A DNA stretch of 35,855 nt from Prochlorococcus sp. AG-347-O22 (lineage in GTDB: Bacteria > Cyanobacteriota > Cyanobacteriia > PCC-6307 > Cyanobiaceae): positions 1 through 35,855 of the forward strand of contig QCCX01000012.1 of the NCBI GenBank assembly GCA_003278845.1, in the 5' to 3' direction. Below, piece by piece: positions 13,702 to 26,437 of the stretch. A model generated the notes under the pieces. It saw only the letters and a list, made by a program, of their open reading frames with translations. It made no database searches and was not told the DNA's origin. A program made the position numbers and the translations under genes. Each line of letters opens with the position of its first letter. The first letter of the stretch is position 1.

Positions 13702-13929
13702 ATGATTCAAATTATTAGTTGGATTTGGGTATTTTCAGGAGTTCTTCTCATTCTCTTAGTTTTACTACATAGTCCCAAAGGTGATGGAATGGGAGGAATA
13801 GCAGCAAGTGGAAGCTCTATGTTCAACAGCGCAAGTAGTGCAGAAGCCTCTCTAAACAAAATAACTTGGACTTTTTTAGTTGTATTTTTGTCTCTCGCAA
13901 TTATTCTTAGCGCTGGTTGGATTTCATAA
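13702..13929 (+). CDS. secG: Preprotein translocase subunit SecG
   Basis: A 75-residue protein with two membrane helices (residues 3-22 and about 53-72) joined by a glycine- and serine-rich loop containing LLHSPKGDGMGGIAASGSSM. That loop is the SecG hallmark. SecG joins SecYE in the membrane channel. It follows gpmI closely and is ended by the strong hairpin at 13941. ATG 13702 is the only suitable start. Confidence 0.92.
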   Translation: MIQIISWIWVFSGVLLILLVLLHSPKGDGMGGIAASGSSMFNSASSAEASLNKITWTFLVVFLSLAIILSAGWIS

Positions 13930-13940
13930 AAGTTGAATAA

Positions 13941-13969
13941 AAAAGGGATCATTTAAAATGATCCCTTTT
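13941..13969. terminator. Strong bidirectional Rho-independent terminator
   Basis: AAAAGGGATCATT and AATGATCCCTTTT form a 13-bp perfect stem with a 3-base loop and A/T runs on each side. It lies 12 bases after secG (plus) and 27 bases after groEL (minus), so it can end both converging operons. Confidence 0.93.
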
Positions 13970-13995
13970 AAAAATTTATTACAAACTATTTTTAG

Positions 13996-15660
<1,665 letters not shown>

Positions 15661-15684
15661 TTAATAATTTTTGAAACAAATATT

Positions 15685-15996
15685 TTAGCTTACTACAGCC
15701 AAAATATCCTTTTCTGAGAGCAAGACATATTCATCTCCTCCCAATTTAATGTCTGTGCCAGCATATTTGCTGTACAAAACTTTATCGCCAATACTCACTT
15801 CTGGAGTTTGACGTGAACCATCGTCATTAAGTTTGCCAGGGCCCACCTGAGCAACTTCACCAACCTGAGGTTTTTCTTTAGCTGAATCAGGCAAAAGAAT
15901 GCCCCCAGCGGTTTTTTCCTCAGATGCGGAAACTTTAATAAATATTCTATCTCCCAGTGGTTTTACTGTAGAGACTGTAAGTGAAACAGCTGCCAT
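15685..15996 (-). CDS. groS: 10-kDa co-chaperonin GroES
   Basis: 103 residues with the GroES core: [12 protein letters not shown], the mobile loop [21 protein letters not shown], and [32 protein letters not shown]. It forms the heptameric lid on GroEL. ATG 15996 was chosen because the family starts just before the KPLGDR strand. Heat-shock control is expected, but no CIRCE repeat is visible upstream. The leader has a GACGC/GCGTC hairpin at 16021-16033. Confidence 0.97.
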
Positions 15997-17675
<1,679 letters not shown>

Positions 17676-17715
17676 ATATTTAAATATATATTTAACCTTC
17701 AATAATTCTAAATTA

Positions 17716-18120
17716 ATGGCAATTTCTCTAAAAGTTTTAGCTCCTAATAAAAATGTTTATCAAGGCGAAGCTGAAGAAGTAATTCTTCCTAGTACTACTG
17801 GTCAACTTGGTATATTACCAGGTCACATCTCTTTAGTTACTGCCATAGATATTGGCGTTTTAAGGCTCAGAATGAATTCCCAATGGAAATCAATAGCTCT
17901 TATGGGAGGCTTCGCTGAAATTGAATCAGATGAAGTTATAGTTTTAGTAAATAATGCTGAAATTGGTTCTGAAATAAATGTTCAAAATGCTGAACAAGAT
18001 CTTAAAGAAGCAAAATTAGCAATTAGCAAATTTTCTGAAAATGAAAAAAACCCTGAGAAAATTAAAGCCTTGAAGGAGGTTTCAAAGGCTGAAGCTTGGA
18101 TTCAAGCTGCAAAGAACTAA
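17716..18120 (+). CDS. atpC: ATP synthase F1 subunit epsilon
   Basis: 134 residues: an N-terminal beta sandwich ([39 protein letters not shown]) and a C-terminal two-helix part rich in Glu, Lys and Ala. It couples gamma rotation to the head and limits ATP hydrolysis. It follows atpD after 40 bases. Stops against the convergent PSRP-3 gene with three bases between. Confidence 0.95.
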   Translation: MAISLKVLAPNKNVYQGEAEEVILPSTTGQLGILPGHISLVTAIDIGVLRLRMNSQWKSIALMGGFAEIESDEVIVLVNNAEIGSEINVQNAEQDLKEAKLAISKFSENEKNPEKIKALKEVSKAEAWIQAAKN

Positions 18121-18123
18121 TAT

Positions 18124-18600
18124 TTAAGCGGTTCCACAAAAAGTTACTTCGGGAAACTTTAATTTGGCTTCCTCTAATTTTTTCGTCTTACCTTCTTCTT
18201 GCCAATAATTTATCACTTCAGTAGCTTTATTCAATATCTCTACTCTTTCGTTATCTGTAATCCAGCCTTTATTCTCTAGTTCACTTTTCAATTTTTCCCA
18301 AGCATCATCTCTTGGCCAAAAATAATAAGCAGTAAGAGGACTTGGGCCTCCACCAACTATTTGATCCACTGCTAAAGCCACATTATCAGGTAACCACAAT
18401 ACTTTAATTATGAACCTTCCTTCATCAGGTTTAGGGGTATAACCAGTAGGTACTCCATCTTCATCAATTGTGGCAGCTGCCAATACAGCTGTGGCACCCA
18501 TCATTCCTGAATTAGGAGAAGAATTTTTAGAGTTTGGTGCAACACTGTTTTTTTCCTTTTTTTCTGTTGAATTTTGATTTAACTTATCGAATGAGGTCAT
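18124..18600 (-). CDS. PSRP-3/Ycf65 family small-subunit ribosomal protein
   Basis: The C-terminal two-thirds shows the Ycf65/PSRP-3 signature: [60 protein letters not shown] and YWQEEG. This protein belongs to the 30S ribosome of cyanobacteria and plastids. The first about 45 residues are a low-complexity Ser/Asn/Lys stretch and [13 protein letters not shown]. The N-terminal part varies in this family, so the exact start (ATG 18600) is moderately sure. Confidence 0.88.
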   Translation of the reverse strand: MTSFDKLNQNSTEKKEKNSVAPNSKNSSPNSGMMGATAVLAAATIDEDGVPTGYTPKPDEGRFIIKVLWLPDNVALAVDQIVGGGPSPLTAYYFWPRDDAWEKLKSELENKGWITDNERVEILNKATEVINYWQEEGKTKKLEEAKLKFPEVTFCGTA

Positions 18601-18707
18601 TCACTTATTTATATTTAATAAATAATTTATCAGTTTATGGTTACATTTTGATTAATTTATTCAAAATTTCTTTGATTTTAGTAATTGATAACTTCTAAAA
18701 AGGATTT

Positions 18708-18866
18708 TTATCTATTACGAGAAACTCCATAAAAATCATAAATAGTGGCTTCCAATGAATCCCAAAGATCTTTGGGGATATCGTTCTCTTCTGCGAACAT
18801 GCCAAGCTGACTAGCTAAGCCTCTTGCTTGAGAAAGTTTCGAATCATATGAATCGGACTTATTCAT
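18708..18866 (-). CDS. Small acidic soluble protein (52 aa), unknown
   Basis: Starts at ATG 18866 with MNKSDSYDSKLSQARGLASQ and continues LGMFAEENDIPKDLWDSLEA, ending VSRNR. It reads as two helices joined at NDIPKD and has clean codon use. It lies between pepP and the PSRP-3 gene on the same strand, with 54 bases after pepP. Family not recognised, but a short conserved cyanobacterial gene is likely. The 107 bases after it (18601-18707) hold the PSRP-3 promoter region. Confidence 0.65.
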   Translation of the reverse strand: MNKSDSYDSKLSQARGLASQLGMFAEENDIPKDLWDSLEATIYDFYGVSRNR

Positions 18867-18920
18867 TTTTAAGCTTTAAACTTTATAAAAAAATAAATCT
18901 ATTAACTGGATAAGTCAAAT

Positions 18921-20246
18921 TTAAAATTCTAAATCAGAAATTTCTTTTAGTGCAGCAATACTTAAAACATCTGGGTTTGAATCTTTGACCAGGACATCAT
19001 CTTCTATTCTTATCCCTATGCCTTTCCATTTTTCATCTATAGGGGGTTGTCCCTCAGGAACTGGAATCCTATCACTTATATAAATCCCAGGTTCTACCGT
19101 AAGAATCATTCCATTCTGTAATGGCACTTCATAATCCCCCATTCTGTATGCACCAACATCATGAACATCTAAGCCGAGCCAATGTCCAGTTCTATGCATG
19201 TAAAGATGTTTATAAGATTGATTCTCTATTATCTCCTCAGTACTGCCCGACAATAGCCCAATTTCCTTTAATCCTTCTACAAGAGTTGTTAAAGCAACAT
19301 TATGAACAGCATTAGAATTCGAACCCTTTACAACACTTCTAATTGCATTCTTCTGCGCACTCAATACAATTTCATAGATAACTTTTTGCTCATGAGAAAA
19401 TTTACCACCTATTGGAATAGTTCTTGTTATGTCGCCATTGTAATAATCAATTAGTGAGCAGCCAGCGTCCACCAACAATAAATCTTCCTTCCTCAAGGAT
19501 GAATTATTTGAAGTGTAATGCAAAATACAGGCATTATCTCCTGAAGCAACAATTGAGTTATAGGCTGGTCCTCTTGCCCCTTTTTCCAAAAAGAATCCCT
19601 CTAGAAGACCCTGAATTTGTCTTTCATTTTTCTTTGATGAGATAGATTCTCTAACTAGTTCATGAGCCTCGGCTGAAATTTGTATAGCCTCTCTCATTCT
19701 ATTAATCTCAAATTCACTTTTAATTAATCTCATCTCATTTAAATAAATTTCTGGAGATTTTATAGAATTTGCACCAACCCCTGATCTTGAGCGATTTTCA
19801 AGTTGTTGTGAAAATATCTCAAGGACTAGTTTCTCTATTATTGGATGCTTTCCAATTGAAAAAACAAGTTCATCAGAACCATTTATATAAGCTGGGAGTA
19901 AATCTCTTAATTCGTTTATTGAGTGAGCCTTATCAGCATTAAACTCTTTTTCAGCGCCTTCTAAACCCCATCTAAAGCCATGCCAGACTTCGCTTATGAC
20001 ATCTTTAGGAGCCACAAACATAATAAATCTCTCTCCCTTTGGCTTATGTGATAAGAAAAGAGCGATTGCATCTGGCTCATCGAAACCGGTTAAATACCAA
20101 AAATTACTATCTTGTCTAAAAGGATATTCGCAATCAGCATGATGCTTTACAAGATTAGCCCCTGGGATAATAGCAGCTTTTCCACCTAATTTATCTAGGA
20201 AAATTTCTCTTCTTTCTTCAAAAACTTTATTGTCGGGTTTAGACAT
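18921..20246 (-). CDS. pepP: Xaa-Pro aminopeptidase (M24B)
   Basis: Removes N-terminal residues before proline. The 441 residues comprise an N-terminal AMP_N domain (about 1-130; KLGGKAAIIPGAN, FWYLTGFDEPDA) and the pita-bread peptidase domain. Dinuclear metal ligands are visible: LLLVDAGC (Asp), YNGDITRTI (Asp), MHRTGHWLGLDVHDVG (His), TVEPGIYI (Glu) and IRIEDDVLV (Glu). Full length. Alone or followed by the small gene at 18866; divergent from the DUF21/CBS gene. Confidence 0.95.
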   Translation of the reverse strand: MSKPDNKVFEERREIFLDKLGGKAAIIPGANLVKHHADCEYPFRQDSNFWYLTGFDEPDAIALFLSHKPKGERFIMFVAPKDVISEVWHGFRWGLEGAEKEFNADKAHSINELRDLLPAYINGSDELVFSIGKHPIIEKLVLEIFSQQLENRSRSGVGANSIKSPEIYLNEMRLIKSEFEINRMREAIQISAEAHELVRESISSKKNERQIQGLLEGFFLEKGARGPAYNSIVASGDNACILHYTSNNSSLRKEDLLLVDAGCSLIDYYNGDITRTIPIGGKFSHEQKVIYEIVLSAQKNAIRSVVKGSNSNAVHNVALTTLVEGLKEIGLLSGSTEEIIENQSYKHLYMHRTGHWLGLDVHDVGAYRMGDYEVPLQNGMILTVEPGIYISDRIPVPEGQPPIDEKWKGIGIRIEDDVLVKDSNPDVLSIAALKEISDLEF

Positions 20247-20320
20247 AAATTGTGTATTGGCGTGTTTAAAAAAAAAATGGAAGAATGAATTAAAACAGAT
20301 TTAGTATCTAATCTATCTTA

Positions 20321-21298
20321 ATGGAACCAAGTGTTTACGGCTTAATTTTGCTAATAATCATAATTCTAATTGGGTCAGCGTGTTGTTCGGGAGTAGAAGC
20401 GGCTTTTTTAGCTGTTAATTCAATTAGAATTTTAGAAATAGCCTCAAAACAAAAGCCAAAAAGTACTGCGAATCAACTACTTAAACTAAGAAAACACCTT
20501 GGAAGAACACTTACTGTAATTACTATTACTAATAATGGATTTAACATCATTGGAAGTCTTATTTTAGGTGTATACGGAGCAATGATAATTAATAGTAGTT
20601 TTGGCTTAACCTTATTTTCAATTGTTTTCTATATATTAGTTGTTCTAGTGGGAGAAGTTCTTCCGAAAGCTCTGGGTACAAGATTTTCAGTTCAAATAGC
20701 TTTATTATCTGTTCCTATCTTGAGAATATTAAATATTTTAATGAGGCCATTTTTAATATTAATCGAACAAATATTTCCAGTTATTACTGCAGAAAATGAA
20801 ATTTCAACTGATGAAGAGGAAATTAGACAAATGGCAAAAATTGGGAGTCAGAAAGGTTTAATTGAAGCTGATGAGGCAGCAATGATATTTAAGGTTTTTC
20901 AATTAAATGACTTAAAAGCTAAAGACTTAATGATCCCTAGGGTATCAGCACCTTGTCTTGATGGGTCTTCCAATCTTGATGAAATTTCAAAACTTATAAT
21001 GTCAGATAACTCTCCATGGTGGGTAATTTTAGGAGATAAAGTTGACAAAATACAAGGCGTAATTAAACGTGAAAAATTGTTAGCAGAGTTAATTAATGGC
21101 GAAAATAAAAAATCCTTATCAGAGATTTGCGAACCTGTGGACTACATTCCAGAAATGATTAAGGCAGATCAATTATTAACAAGATTTGACAAGAATCATA
21201 AAGGAGTAAAAGTAGTAGTAGATGAATTTGGGGGATTCGTGGGAATTATTGGTGCAGAAGCTGTGTTATCTGTCATAGCTGGTTGGTGGAAGAAATAA
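20321..21298 (+). CDS. DUF21/CBS-domain membrane protein (CNNM/hemolysin C-like)
   Basis: 325 residues. The N-terminal DUF21 part has membrane helices near residues 5-30, 65-90 and 95-120, with SACCSGVEAAFLAV and VVLVGEVLPKALG, typical of CNNM/CorC transporters. A CBS pair follows (KDLMIPRVSAPCLDGSSNLD; FGGFVGIIGAEAVL). Related proteins move Mg or control its efflux; a true hemolysin role is unlikely. The C-terminal CorC_HlyC domain is absent. First gene of a plus-strand run ending with nadE. Confidence 0.85.
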   Translation: MEPSVYGLILLIIIILIGSACCSGVEAAFLAVNSIRILEIASKQKPKSTANQLLKLRKHLGRTLTVITITNNGFNIIGSLILGVYGAMIINSSFGLTLFSIVFYILVVLVGEVLPKALGTRFSVQIALLSVPILRILNILMRPFLILIEQIFPVITAENEISTDEEEIRQMAKIGSQKGLIEADEAAMIFKVFQLNDLKAKDLMIPRVSAPCLDGSSNLDEISKLIMSDNSPWWVILGDKVDKIQGVIKREKLLAELINGENKKSLSEICEPVDYIPEMIKADQLLTRFDKNHKGVKVVVDEFGGFVGIIGAEAVLSVIAGWWKK

Positions 21299-21301
21299 GT
21301 C

Positions 21302-22543
21302 ATGAAACAAATAAAAAATAATAAAAATTATTTACTTTTAAAAAATTGGTGGGAGAATATTGACCTTACTAACTATGAAAAAAGTTTCTTTAATAGAGAA
21401 ATAATTTCTTTTAATCAACAACTGTTTAGGCTCAAAGAAAAAAAAATAAGAATTGGAGTATATGGTAAATCAGGCGTAGGAAAATCCTCTGTTTTAAATT
21501 CTTTATTAGGAAAAGATATATTCAAAACAAATATTATCAACGGAACCACGAAAGAAATACAATCGGAACTTTGGCACCTAAATGATCAAATACTCAGCAG
21601 TATAGAATTGCTAGATTCTCCTGGATTTGATTTTTGCGATATTAAATTCTCAGATAAAGTTTACTCTTGCATAAATCATTCGGATCTTGTTTTATTTTTA
21701 GTTTCGGGAGATATAAACAGAAATGAATTAAACAAAATTAGTTCTTTAATTAAAAATGGGAAAAAAATAATTATAATTATGAACAAAATCGATCTTCTTA
21801 ATAAAAAGGACATAAAAGAAATTAAAAAAAATATCAAATCTAAGCTTCCAAAAGACTTAAATATTCCCATAATTCTTAATAATGGAATAAATCTTAAAAA
21901 TTATCTAACAAAAATAATAAATCAATATGGTGAGATATTTTTAACACTTAATTCACTTCAACTAGCTGACAAATTGTTTTTGCAGATAAAAGAGCAAAGA
22001 TTGAAAAGAAGGCAGAAATTAGCTCAATCAACTATTGGTAAATTTTCAACTATAAAGGCATCTGCAGTAGCTCTTAATCCTTTTATTTTATTTGATGTTG
22101 CTGGCAGTTTCGCACTTGATACTGCATTAATTGGCAAATTAAGTAAGATTTACGGCTTAAAGTTGAAAGGTGAATCTACAAAAAAAATATTTAAAAATAT
22201 ATCCATTAATAATTTATACTTGGGAGTCGCTCAAGTCGGCGTCAATACCTCTTTCAACCTTATTAAGAAAGTAATTTTATTATCTGCACCTTTCACTCAT
22301 GGGCTCTCATTATTACCCTATGGACCCATAGCAATTGCTCAAGCAGCGATTGCAGTTCATTCTACAAAAATCCTAGGAAAATTAGCAGCAAAAGAGATAT
22401 TTATAAGAAGCAAAGCTTCTTTTATAGAACCCGCTATTTTGATTCAAAATATGACATTTAATGACCCAGTTATTTTTAACCATATAAATATTTATTTTTC
22501 AAATAGAAATTTAAATAATAATTTTGTTAGCCTTCTGCCTTAA
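21302..22543 (+). CDS. Membrane-associated GTPase, Era/dynamin-like with hydrophobic C-terminus
   Basis: G1 is GKSGVGKSS (residues 55-63), G3 is LLDSPGFDF and G4 is IIMNKIDLL. The C-terminal third has long apolar stretches (AVALNPFILFDVAGSFALD, VILLSAPFTHGLSLLPYG), similar to the DUF697 region of YcjX/Era-like GTPases of cyanobacteria and plastids. Such proteins act at membranes; a precise role is unknown. 413 residues. It starts three bases after the stop of the CBS gene and is followed after seven bases by nadD, so one operon is clear. Confidence 0.85.
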   Translation: MKQIKNNKNYLLLKNWWENIDLTNYEKSFFNREIISFNQQLFRLKEKKIRIGVYGKSGVGKSSVLNSLLGKDIFKTNIINGTTKEIQSELWHLNDQILSSIELLDSPGFDFCDIKFSDKVYSCINHSDLVLFLVSGDINRNELNKISSLIKNGKKIIIIMNKIDLLNKKDIKEIKKNIKSKLPKDLNIPIILNNGINLKNYLTKIINQYGEIFLTLNSLQLADKLFLQIKEQRLKRRQKLAQSTIGKFSTIKASAVALNPFILFDVAGSFALDTALIGKLSKIYGLKLKGESTKKIFKNISINNLYLGVAQVGVNTSFNLIKKVILLSAPFTHGLSLLPYGPIAIAQAAIAVHSTKILGKLAAKEIFIRSKASFIEPAILIQNMTFNDPVIFNHINIYFSNRNLNNNFVSLLP

Positions 22544-22550
22544 AACTTAA

Positions 22551-23129
22551 ATGGGAAAAAGCATTGCATTATTTGGTACCAGTGCAGATCCACCTACCAT
22601 TGGACATAAAAAAATACTTGAAGAATTATCCAAAATATATACTTTTACAATTGGTTATGTTAGTAACAACCCAAACAAAAATCACAAAGAGGATATCTCA
22701 ATTCGTAGCCATTTATTAAAAACTCTTATTAAAGATTTAGATAATCCTAAAATTTTATTTAATCAAAGTGTTAGTAGCCAATGGGCAGTAGAGTCAATTA
22801 AAAAATGTAAAAGAATTTATGAATTAAATAATTTAGATTTTGTTATTGGGAGCGATTTAATTAAAGATATTTTCTATTGGAAAAATTTTGATAAAATTAA
22901 TGATGAGGTAAGTTTTTTAGTAATTTTAAGAGAGGGATATCCTGTCGAATCAAATACTCTTAAAATGTTAGAAACTTATAAAGTGAAATTTAAGATTTCA
23001 ACCATAAAAATCCCAAACATTTCAAGTTCTAAGCTAAGGTCAAATTTTAATTATTCTAATTTACCAACTTCATTGATAGATATTGTTAAAAAGAATAATT
23101 TATATGAATCCACTAAATTAGTTGAATGA
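22551..23129 (+). CDS. nadD: Nicotinate-nucleotide adenylyltransferase
   Basis: Converts nicotinate mononucleotide and ATP to deamido-NAD. The nucleotidyltransferase signature is IALFGTSADPPTIGHKKIL (residues 5-23), with the GxxxDPPxxGH pattern, and the second motif is ISSSKLRSNF near residue 157. A 192-residue cytoplasmic enzyme. Its stop overlaps the nadE start by four bases (ATGA), which couples the two consecutive enzymes of NAD synthesis. Confidence 0.93.
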   Translation: MGKSIALFGTSADPPTIGHKKILEELSKIYTFTIGYVSNNPNKNHKEDISIRSHLLKTLIKDLDNPKILFNQSVSSQWAVESIKKCKRIYELNNLDFVIGSDLIKDIFYWKNFDKINDEVSFLVILREGYPVESNTLKMLETYKVKFKISTIKIPNISSSKLRSNFNYSNLPTSLIDIVKKNNLYESTKLVE

Positions 23130-24823
23130 AGTTTTTACTTGCTCAAATTAATCCAATTGTTGGAGATTTAGAGGGTAATGCAAAAAAAATACTTTGTACT
23201 GCTTCGAAAGCTAGCTCAAATTCTGCTGATTTAGTTCTTACTCCAGAATTATCACTATGGGGATATCCAGCAAAAGACCTACTTCTTAAAAAAAATTTAA
23301 TCAAAAATCAATATCAAATTCTTGACCAATTAGCCTTAGACATTAATAAAAAATATGGAAACTTGAGTATCACAGTAGGGATAGCTGAGATAATAAATGA
23401 TTCTTTTTTCCCAAATCTTTATAATTCTATTGCCTTGCTTGAGCGCGGTGAGTGGAAAATAATTGCTCGCAAAATTATTCTTCCGACCTATGAAGTATTT
23501 GATGAGAAAAGATACTTTAGATCAGAAGAAAAAGTTTCCGTATTAACAAAAGAAATTAATAATAAAACTTGGCGACTTGGCTTTACTATATGTGAGGATT
23601 TATGGGTCAACAAAAATATAGAAGGAAGAGGAATTCATAAAAAGAATCCTATTTTTGATTTAAAGAAAAAAAAAGTTGATATTTTAGTGAACTTATCGGC
23701 CTCCCCATATACCTTTAAAAAGTTAGAGCTAAGATCCAAAGTTTCCAGTTTTGCCGCTCAGTATCTTCAAGTACCGCTAATATATGTAAACCAGATTGGA
23801 GCAAATGATAATTTAATTTTTGATGGCAATAGTTTTATTCTTGATAAGAATGGATCTAAAATTAAGCAATTAAAATCTTTTTCAGAAGACCTCTCCAGTT
23901 GGGACATTGAGCAAACAAAACCTCAAAAAAATAAATTTGAAAAGTCTGAGATGTCATCAATTTTTGATGCATTAGTCCTTGGTGTTAGGGATTATGCTCA
24001 AAAATGCGGTTTTAAAACAGCTTTAATTGGACTAAGTGGTGGCATTGATTCAGCACTAGTTTCAGCAATTGCGACAGCTGCTCTTGGCAGTAATAATATT
24101 AATTGCGTCTCAATGCCCTCTAAATGGAGTTCATCTCATTCAAAAAGTGATGCGAAAGATTTAGCGAGAAGATTAAAAATAAATTTCAAAAGCATCCCAA
24201 TTGAAAACCTAATGAATACTTTTGAAGAATCTTTTATAAAAACCATATCTTTCGAGATGGCCGAAATAACAAACCAAAATATTCAATCAAGGATCAGAGG
24301 AACGCTTCTGATGGCTTTGGCAAATCAAGAAAAGCATTTATTACTTTCAACGGGAAATAAATCAGAACTAGCTGTAGGATATTGCACACTTTATGGTGAT
24401 ATGAATGGGGGATTATCGGTAATTGGGGATTTATATAAAACTAATGTTTTTAAATTATGCAATTGGCTTGATAGTGAAGAATCAATAAATCATAGAAAGT
24501 TATATAAGTTAGATACTAATGTAAACATAATTGGAGAAAATATCCGCACGAAAGCTCCAAGTGCCGAATTAGGTCCTGATCAATTAGATACTGATTCTCT
24601 CCCGCCTTATTCTATTTTAGATAATATTCTTAAAGGAATTATTGAAGAGAAAAAAGATTTACTACAGCTAGAAGAAGATGGTTATAAAAAAGATTTAATT
24701 TTAAAAATTATCTCACTCATAAAAAAAGCGGAATTCAAAAGAAAGCAGGCTCCTCCAATCCTAAAACTGAGCAGCCAATCATTAGGAAGTGACTGGAGAG
24801 TTCCCATAGCAATATCTTATTAA
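23126..24823 (+). CDS. nadE: Glutamine-dependent NAD synthetase
   Basis: 565 residues in two domains. An N-terminal nitrilase-type glutaminase (about 1-265) shows the catalytic Glu in LTPELSLWGYPAKDLL, Lys in RKIILPTYEVFDEKRYF and Cys in GFTICEDLW. A C-terminal synthetase carries the ATP pyrophosphatase loop GLSGGIDSALVSAIA and LLSTGNKSELAVGYCTLYGD. Ammonia from glutamine is passed to deamido-NAD. The last bases overlap the convergent DUF3326 gene by four. Confidence 0.97.
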   Translation: MKFLLAQINPIVGDLEGNAKKILCTASKASSNSADLVLTPELSLWGYPAKDLLLKKNLIKNQYQILDQLALDINKKYGNLSITVGIAEIINDSFFPNLYNSIALLERGEWKIIARKIILPTYEVFDEKRYFRSEEKVSVLTKEINNKTWRLGFTICEDLWVNKNIEGRGIHKKNPIFDLKKKKVDILVNLSASPYTFKKLELRSKVSSFAAQYLQVPLIYVNQIGANDNLIFDGNSFILDKNGSKIKQLKSFSEDLSSWDIEQTKPQKNKFEKSEMSSIFDALVLGVRDYAQKCGFKTALIGLSGGIDSALVSAIATAALGSNNINCVSMPSKWSSSHSKSDAKDLARRLKINFKSIPIENLMNTFEESFIKTISFEMAEITNQNIQSRIRGTLLMALANQEKHLLLSTGNKSELAVGYCTLYGDMNGGLSVIGDLYKTNVFKLCNWLDSEESINHRKLYKLDTNVNIIGENIRTKAPSAELGPDQLDTDSLPPYSILDNILKGIIEEKKDLLQLEEDGYKKDLILKIISLIKKAEFKRKQAPPILKLSSQSLGSDWRVPIAISY

Positions 24824-25878
24824 TCACCATAAAAACACTGTTGAATTTTTTTTAAAGGCCGTTTAACTGAATCAAGATTGATACCTTTTCTGATAGCAAG
24901 AATTATGCCTGCAGCTTCTAAATAATTATCCACTTCAAAAAGATTGGGATAATCATAAAACTCATTTGTCACTTTTAATGTATTTTTATTTTTTACAGAG
25001 ATAATATTTAAACCTTTTTCAATCCCTGCTAGTACTGCTTCTCCACCTAGTGCTCCATTAGGAACAACAATAGATTCAATCTGATCAGGGTGTAGTGAGA
25101 TTGATTCATTTTTAGCGGGCAATTCAACAATGTCAGGTGCATTGCTTAAACCAATCAGTACCGATGGTAAAAAAGTGTATCCTATTTCTTCTGCAGCTGC
25201 ACGAGGATCTAAATTTTCATTCAATTCAATTGGATTTAAAGCAGGTGCGTGAGCACAGGGAACTTTTAAAAATTTGCTTATTAAATGACTTATAACAGCT
25301 TCGACTCCAGCAATAGGATCAACCCCTTTTCCCTCTCGATAGATATTTGTTTCTAAAGAATCTGGATCATCTGGAAATTTTGCCACAATTGCTATTGCCG
25401 TAACTCCTTTTTCTATTAAACATTTTCCAGCATCAATTAGAGTATCAGGATTTTCAATTGTGCCACCACTAATTTTTGAAGAATCAGAATCAATAACTAT
25501 TTTTAATGGCTTTTTTGTAATCACATAAGAATGAACATTAATCCCTAAAGTAGAAATACATGCATCAGCAACTTGTAAATGTCTTACTAATATTTCTTTT
25601 TCAATGGCTGAATCAAAAATTATCCCAATTTTCTGTTGCTTTACCCTCTTTAAAGCGATTTCTCCTTTAGCAAGTCGGTCTAAACTATAACCCTCAACAT
25701 AAAAAATATTTTTATCTTTTTCAGAAAGAGTACCGCCATTCATTACATTTGGATGAGTTATTAAACATCCACTTGCGGATGCTAATAATTTAGCGGTAGG
25801 AAGTGCATCCCCAGCAAAACCTCCTAATTCACAACCAATTCCAGTTGGAACAATGAATATTGTTGGTGAATTTTCCAT
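24820..25878 (-). CDS. DUF3326-family protein (352 aa)
   Basis: Begins IFIVPTGIGCELGGFAGDAL and has NVMNGGTLSEKDKNIFYVEG, VPCAHAPALNP and SIVVPNGALGGEAVLAGIEKG, matching the cyanobacterial and plant-lineage DUF3326 family. No catalytic class is established. It is soluble, with glycine-rich turns suggesting nucleotide or sugar binding. ATG 25878 gives the usual start. It may be read from the atp operon through ferredoxin and the broken gene at 25906. Confidence 0.8.
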   Translation of the reverse strand: MENSPTIFIVPTGIGCELGGFAGDALPTAKLLASASGCLITHPNVMNGGTLSEKDKNIFYVEGYSLDRLAKGEIALKRVKQQKIGIIFDSAIEKEILVRHLQVADACISTLGINVHSYVITKKPLKIVIDSDSSKISGGTIENPDTLIDAGKCLIEKGVTAIAIVAKFPDDPDSLETNIYREGKGVDPIAGVEAVISHLISKFLKVPCAHAPALNPIELNENLDPRAAAEEIGYTFLPSVLIGLSNAPDIVELPAKNESISLHPDQIESIVVPNGALGGEAVLAGIEKGLNIISVKNKNTLKVTNEFYDYPNLFEVDNYLEAAGIILAIRKGINLDSVKRPLKKIQQCFYGD

Positions 25879-25905
25879 TATTAAAAATATTTCAATTTAT
25901 ATTTT

Positions 25906-26098
25906 TTAATTAGCTATGACAGCTTTAATTTTAAGTTTTTTTGTTCCAAAAGAGTCAATAGAATTTTGAATATCAACAATTGACCATCGAATTAAATCTC
26001 CTTTTTTTTCTAAATTTGTAATAATGAATTCCCTTAAATTTTTTTAATTTTATTGAAACTGGCCAATCTAAATAATAATCAACTGAACTTAATTTCAT
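25906..26098 (-). pseudogene. Small gene coupled to ferredoxin, broken by one base in a 7-A run
   Basis: The ATG at 26098 overlaps the ferredoxin stop in an ATGA arrangement. The first frame reads MKLSSVDYYLDWPVSIKLKK; after the run at 26039-26045 (seven A on this strand) the sensible reading shifts to LREFIITNLEKKGDLIRWSI...KKLKIKAVIAN and ends at 25906. Removing one A gives a continuous 63-residue protein. Unshifted, the ORF ends after 41 residues with the unlikely tail YKFRKKRRFNSMVNC. It could be a true mutation, a sequencing error, or slippage on the A-run. No family name is known. Confidence 0.7.
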
Positions 26099-26421
26099 TT
26101 TTGATATTTACCAAATTGATCATTATACAAATCATCTTCGACTTCTTTACCAATAACAATATTCAAATCTGACTTGGGGTATGCTACACACAAAAGTGCA
26201 AAGCCCTTTTCCCTTAAATCATCATTTAATCCCATAGCATCTTCCTGATCTACGGATCCTTCCAATATCATGGATGCACAATCTGTACAAACTCCTGAAC
26301 AACAACTACTTGGTAAATTAATTCCATTCATTTTTGCCGCTGAAATAATATCTTGATCCTCAGAACATAAAAAACTAAAAGTCTTTTGCTCAAATTGAAC
26401 TTTGATATTATATTCAGGCAT
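26095..26421 (-). CDS. Plant-type 2Fe-2S ferredoxin with C-terminal extension
   Basis: The cluster ligands are Cys40, Cys45, Cys48 and Cys78 in the C-x4-C-x2-C...C pattern (SSCCSGVCTDCASM and FALLCVAYP). The fold is that of the plant-type beta-grasp ferredoxins. It is 108 residues, about 10 longer than PetF, because of the tail EVEDDLYNDQFGKYQK. So it is probably a specialised electron donor, not the main photosynthetic ferredoxin. It lies 16 bases after atpG on the same strand. Confidence 0.92.
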   Translation of the reverse strand: MPEYNIKVQFEQKTFSFLCSEDQDIISAAKMNGINLPSSCCSGVCTDCASMILEGSVDQEDAMGLNDDLREKGFALLCVAYPKSDLNIVIGKEVEDDLYNDQFGKYQK

Positions 26422-26437
26422 ATCCTAAATCTTATTA

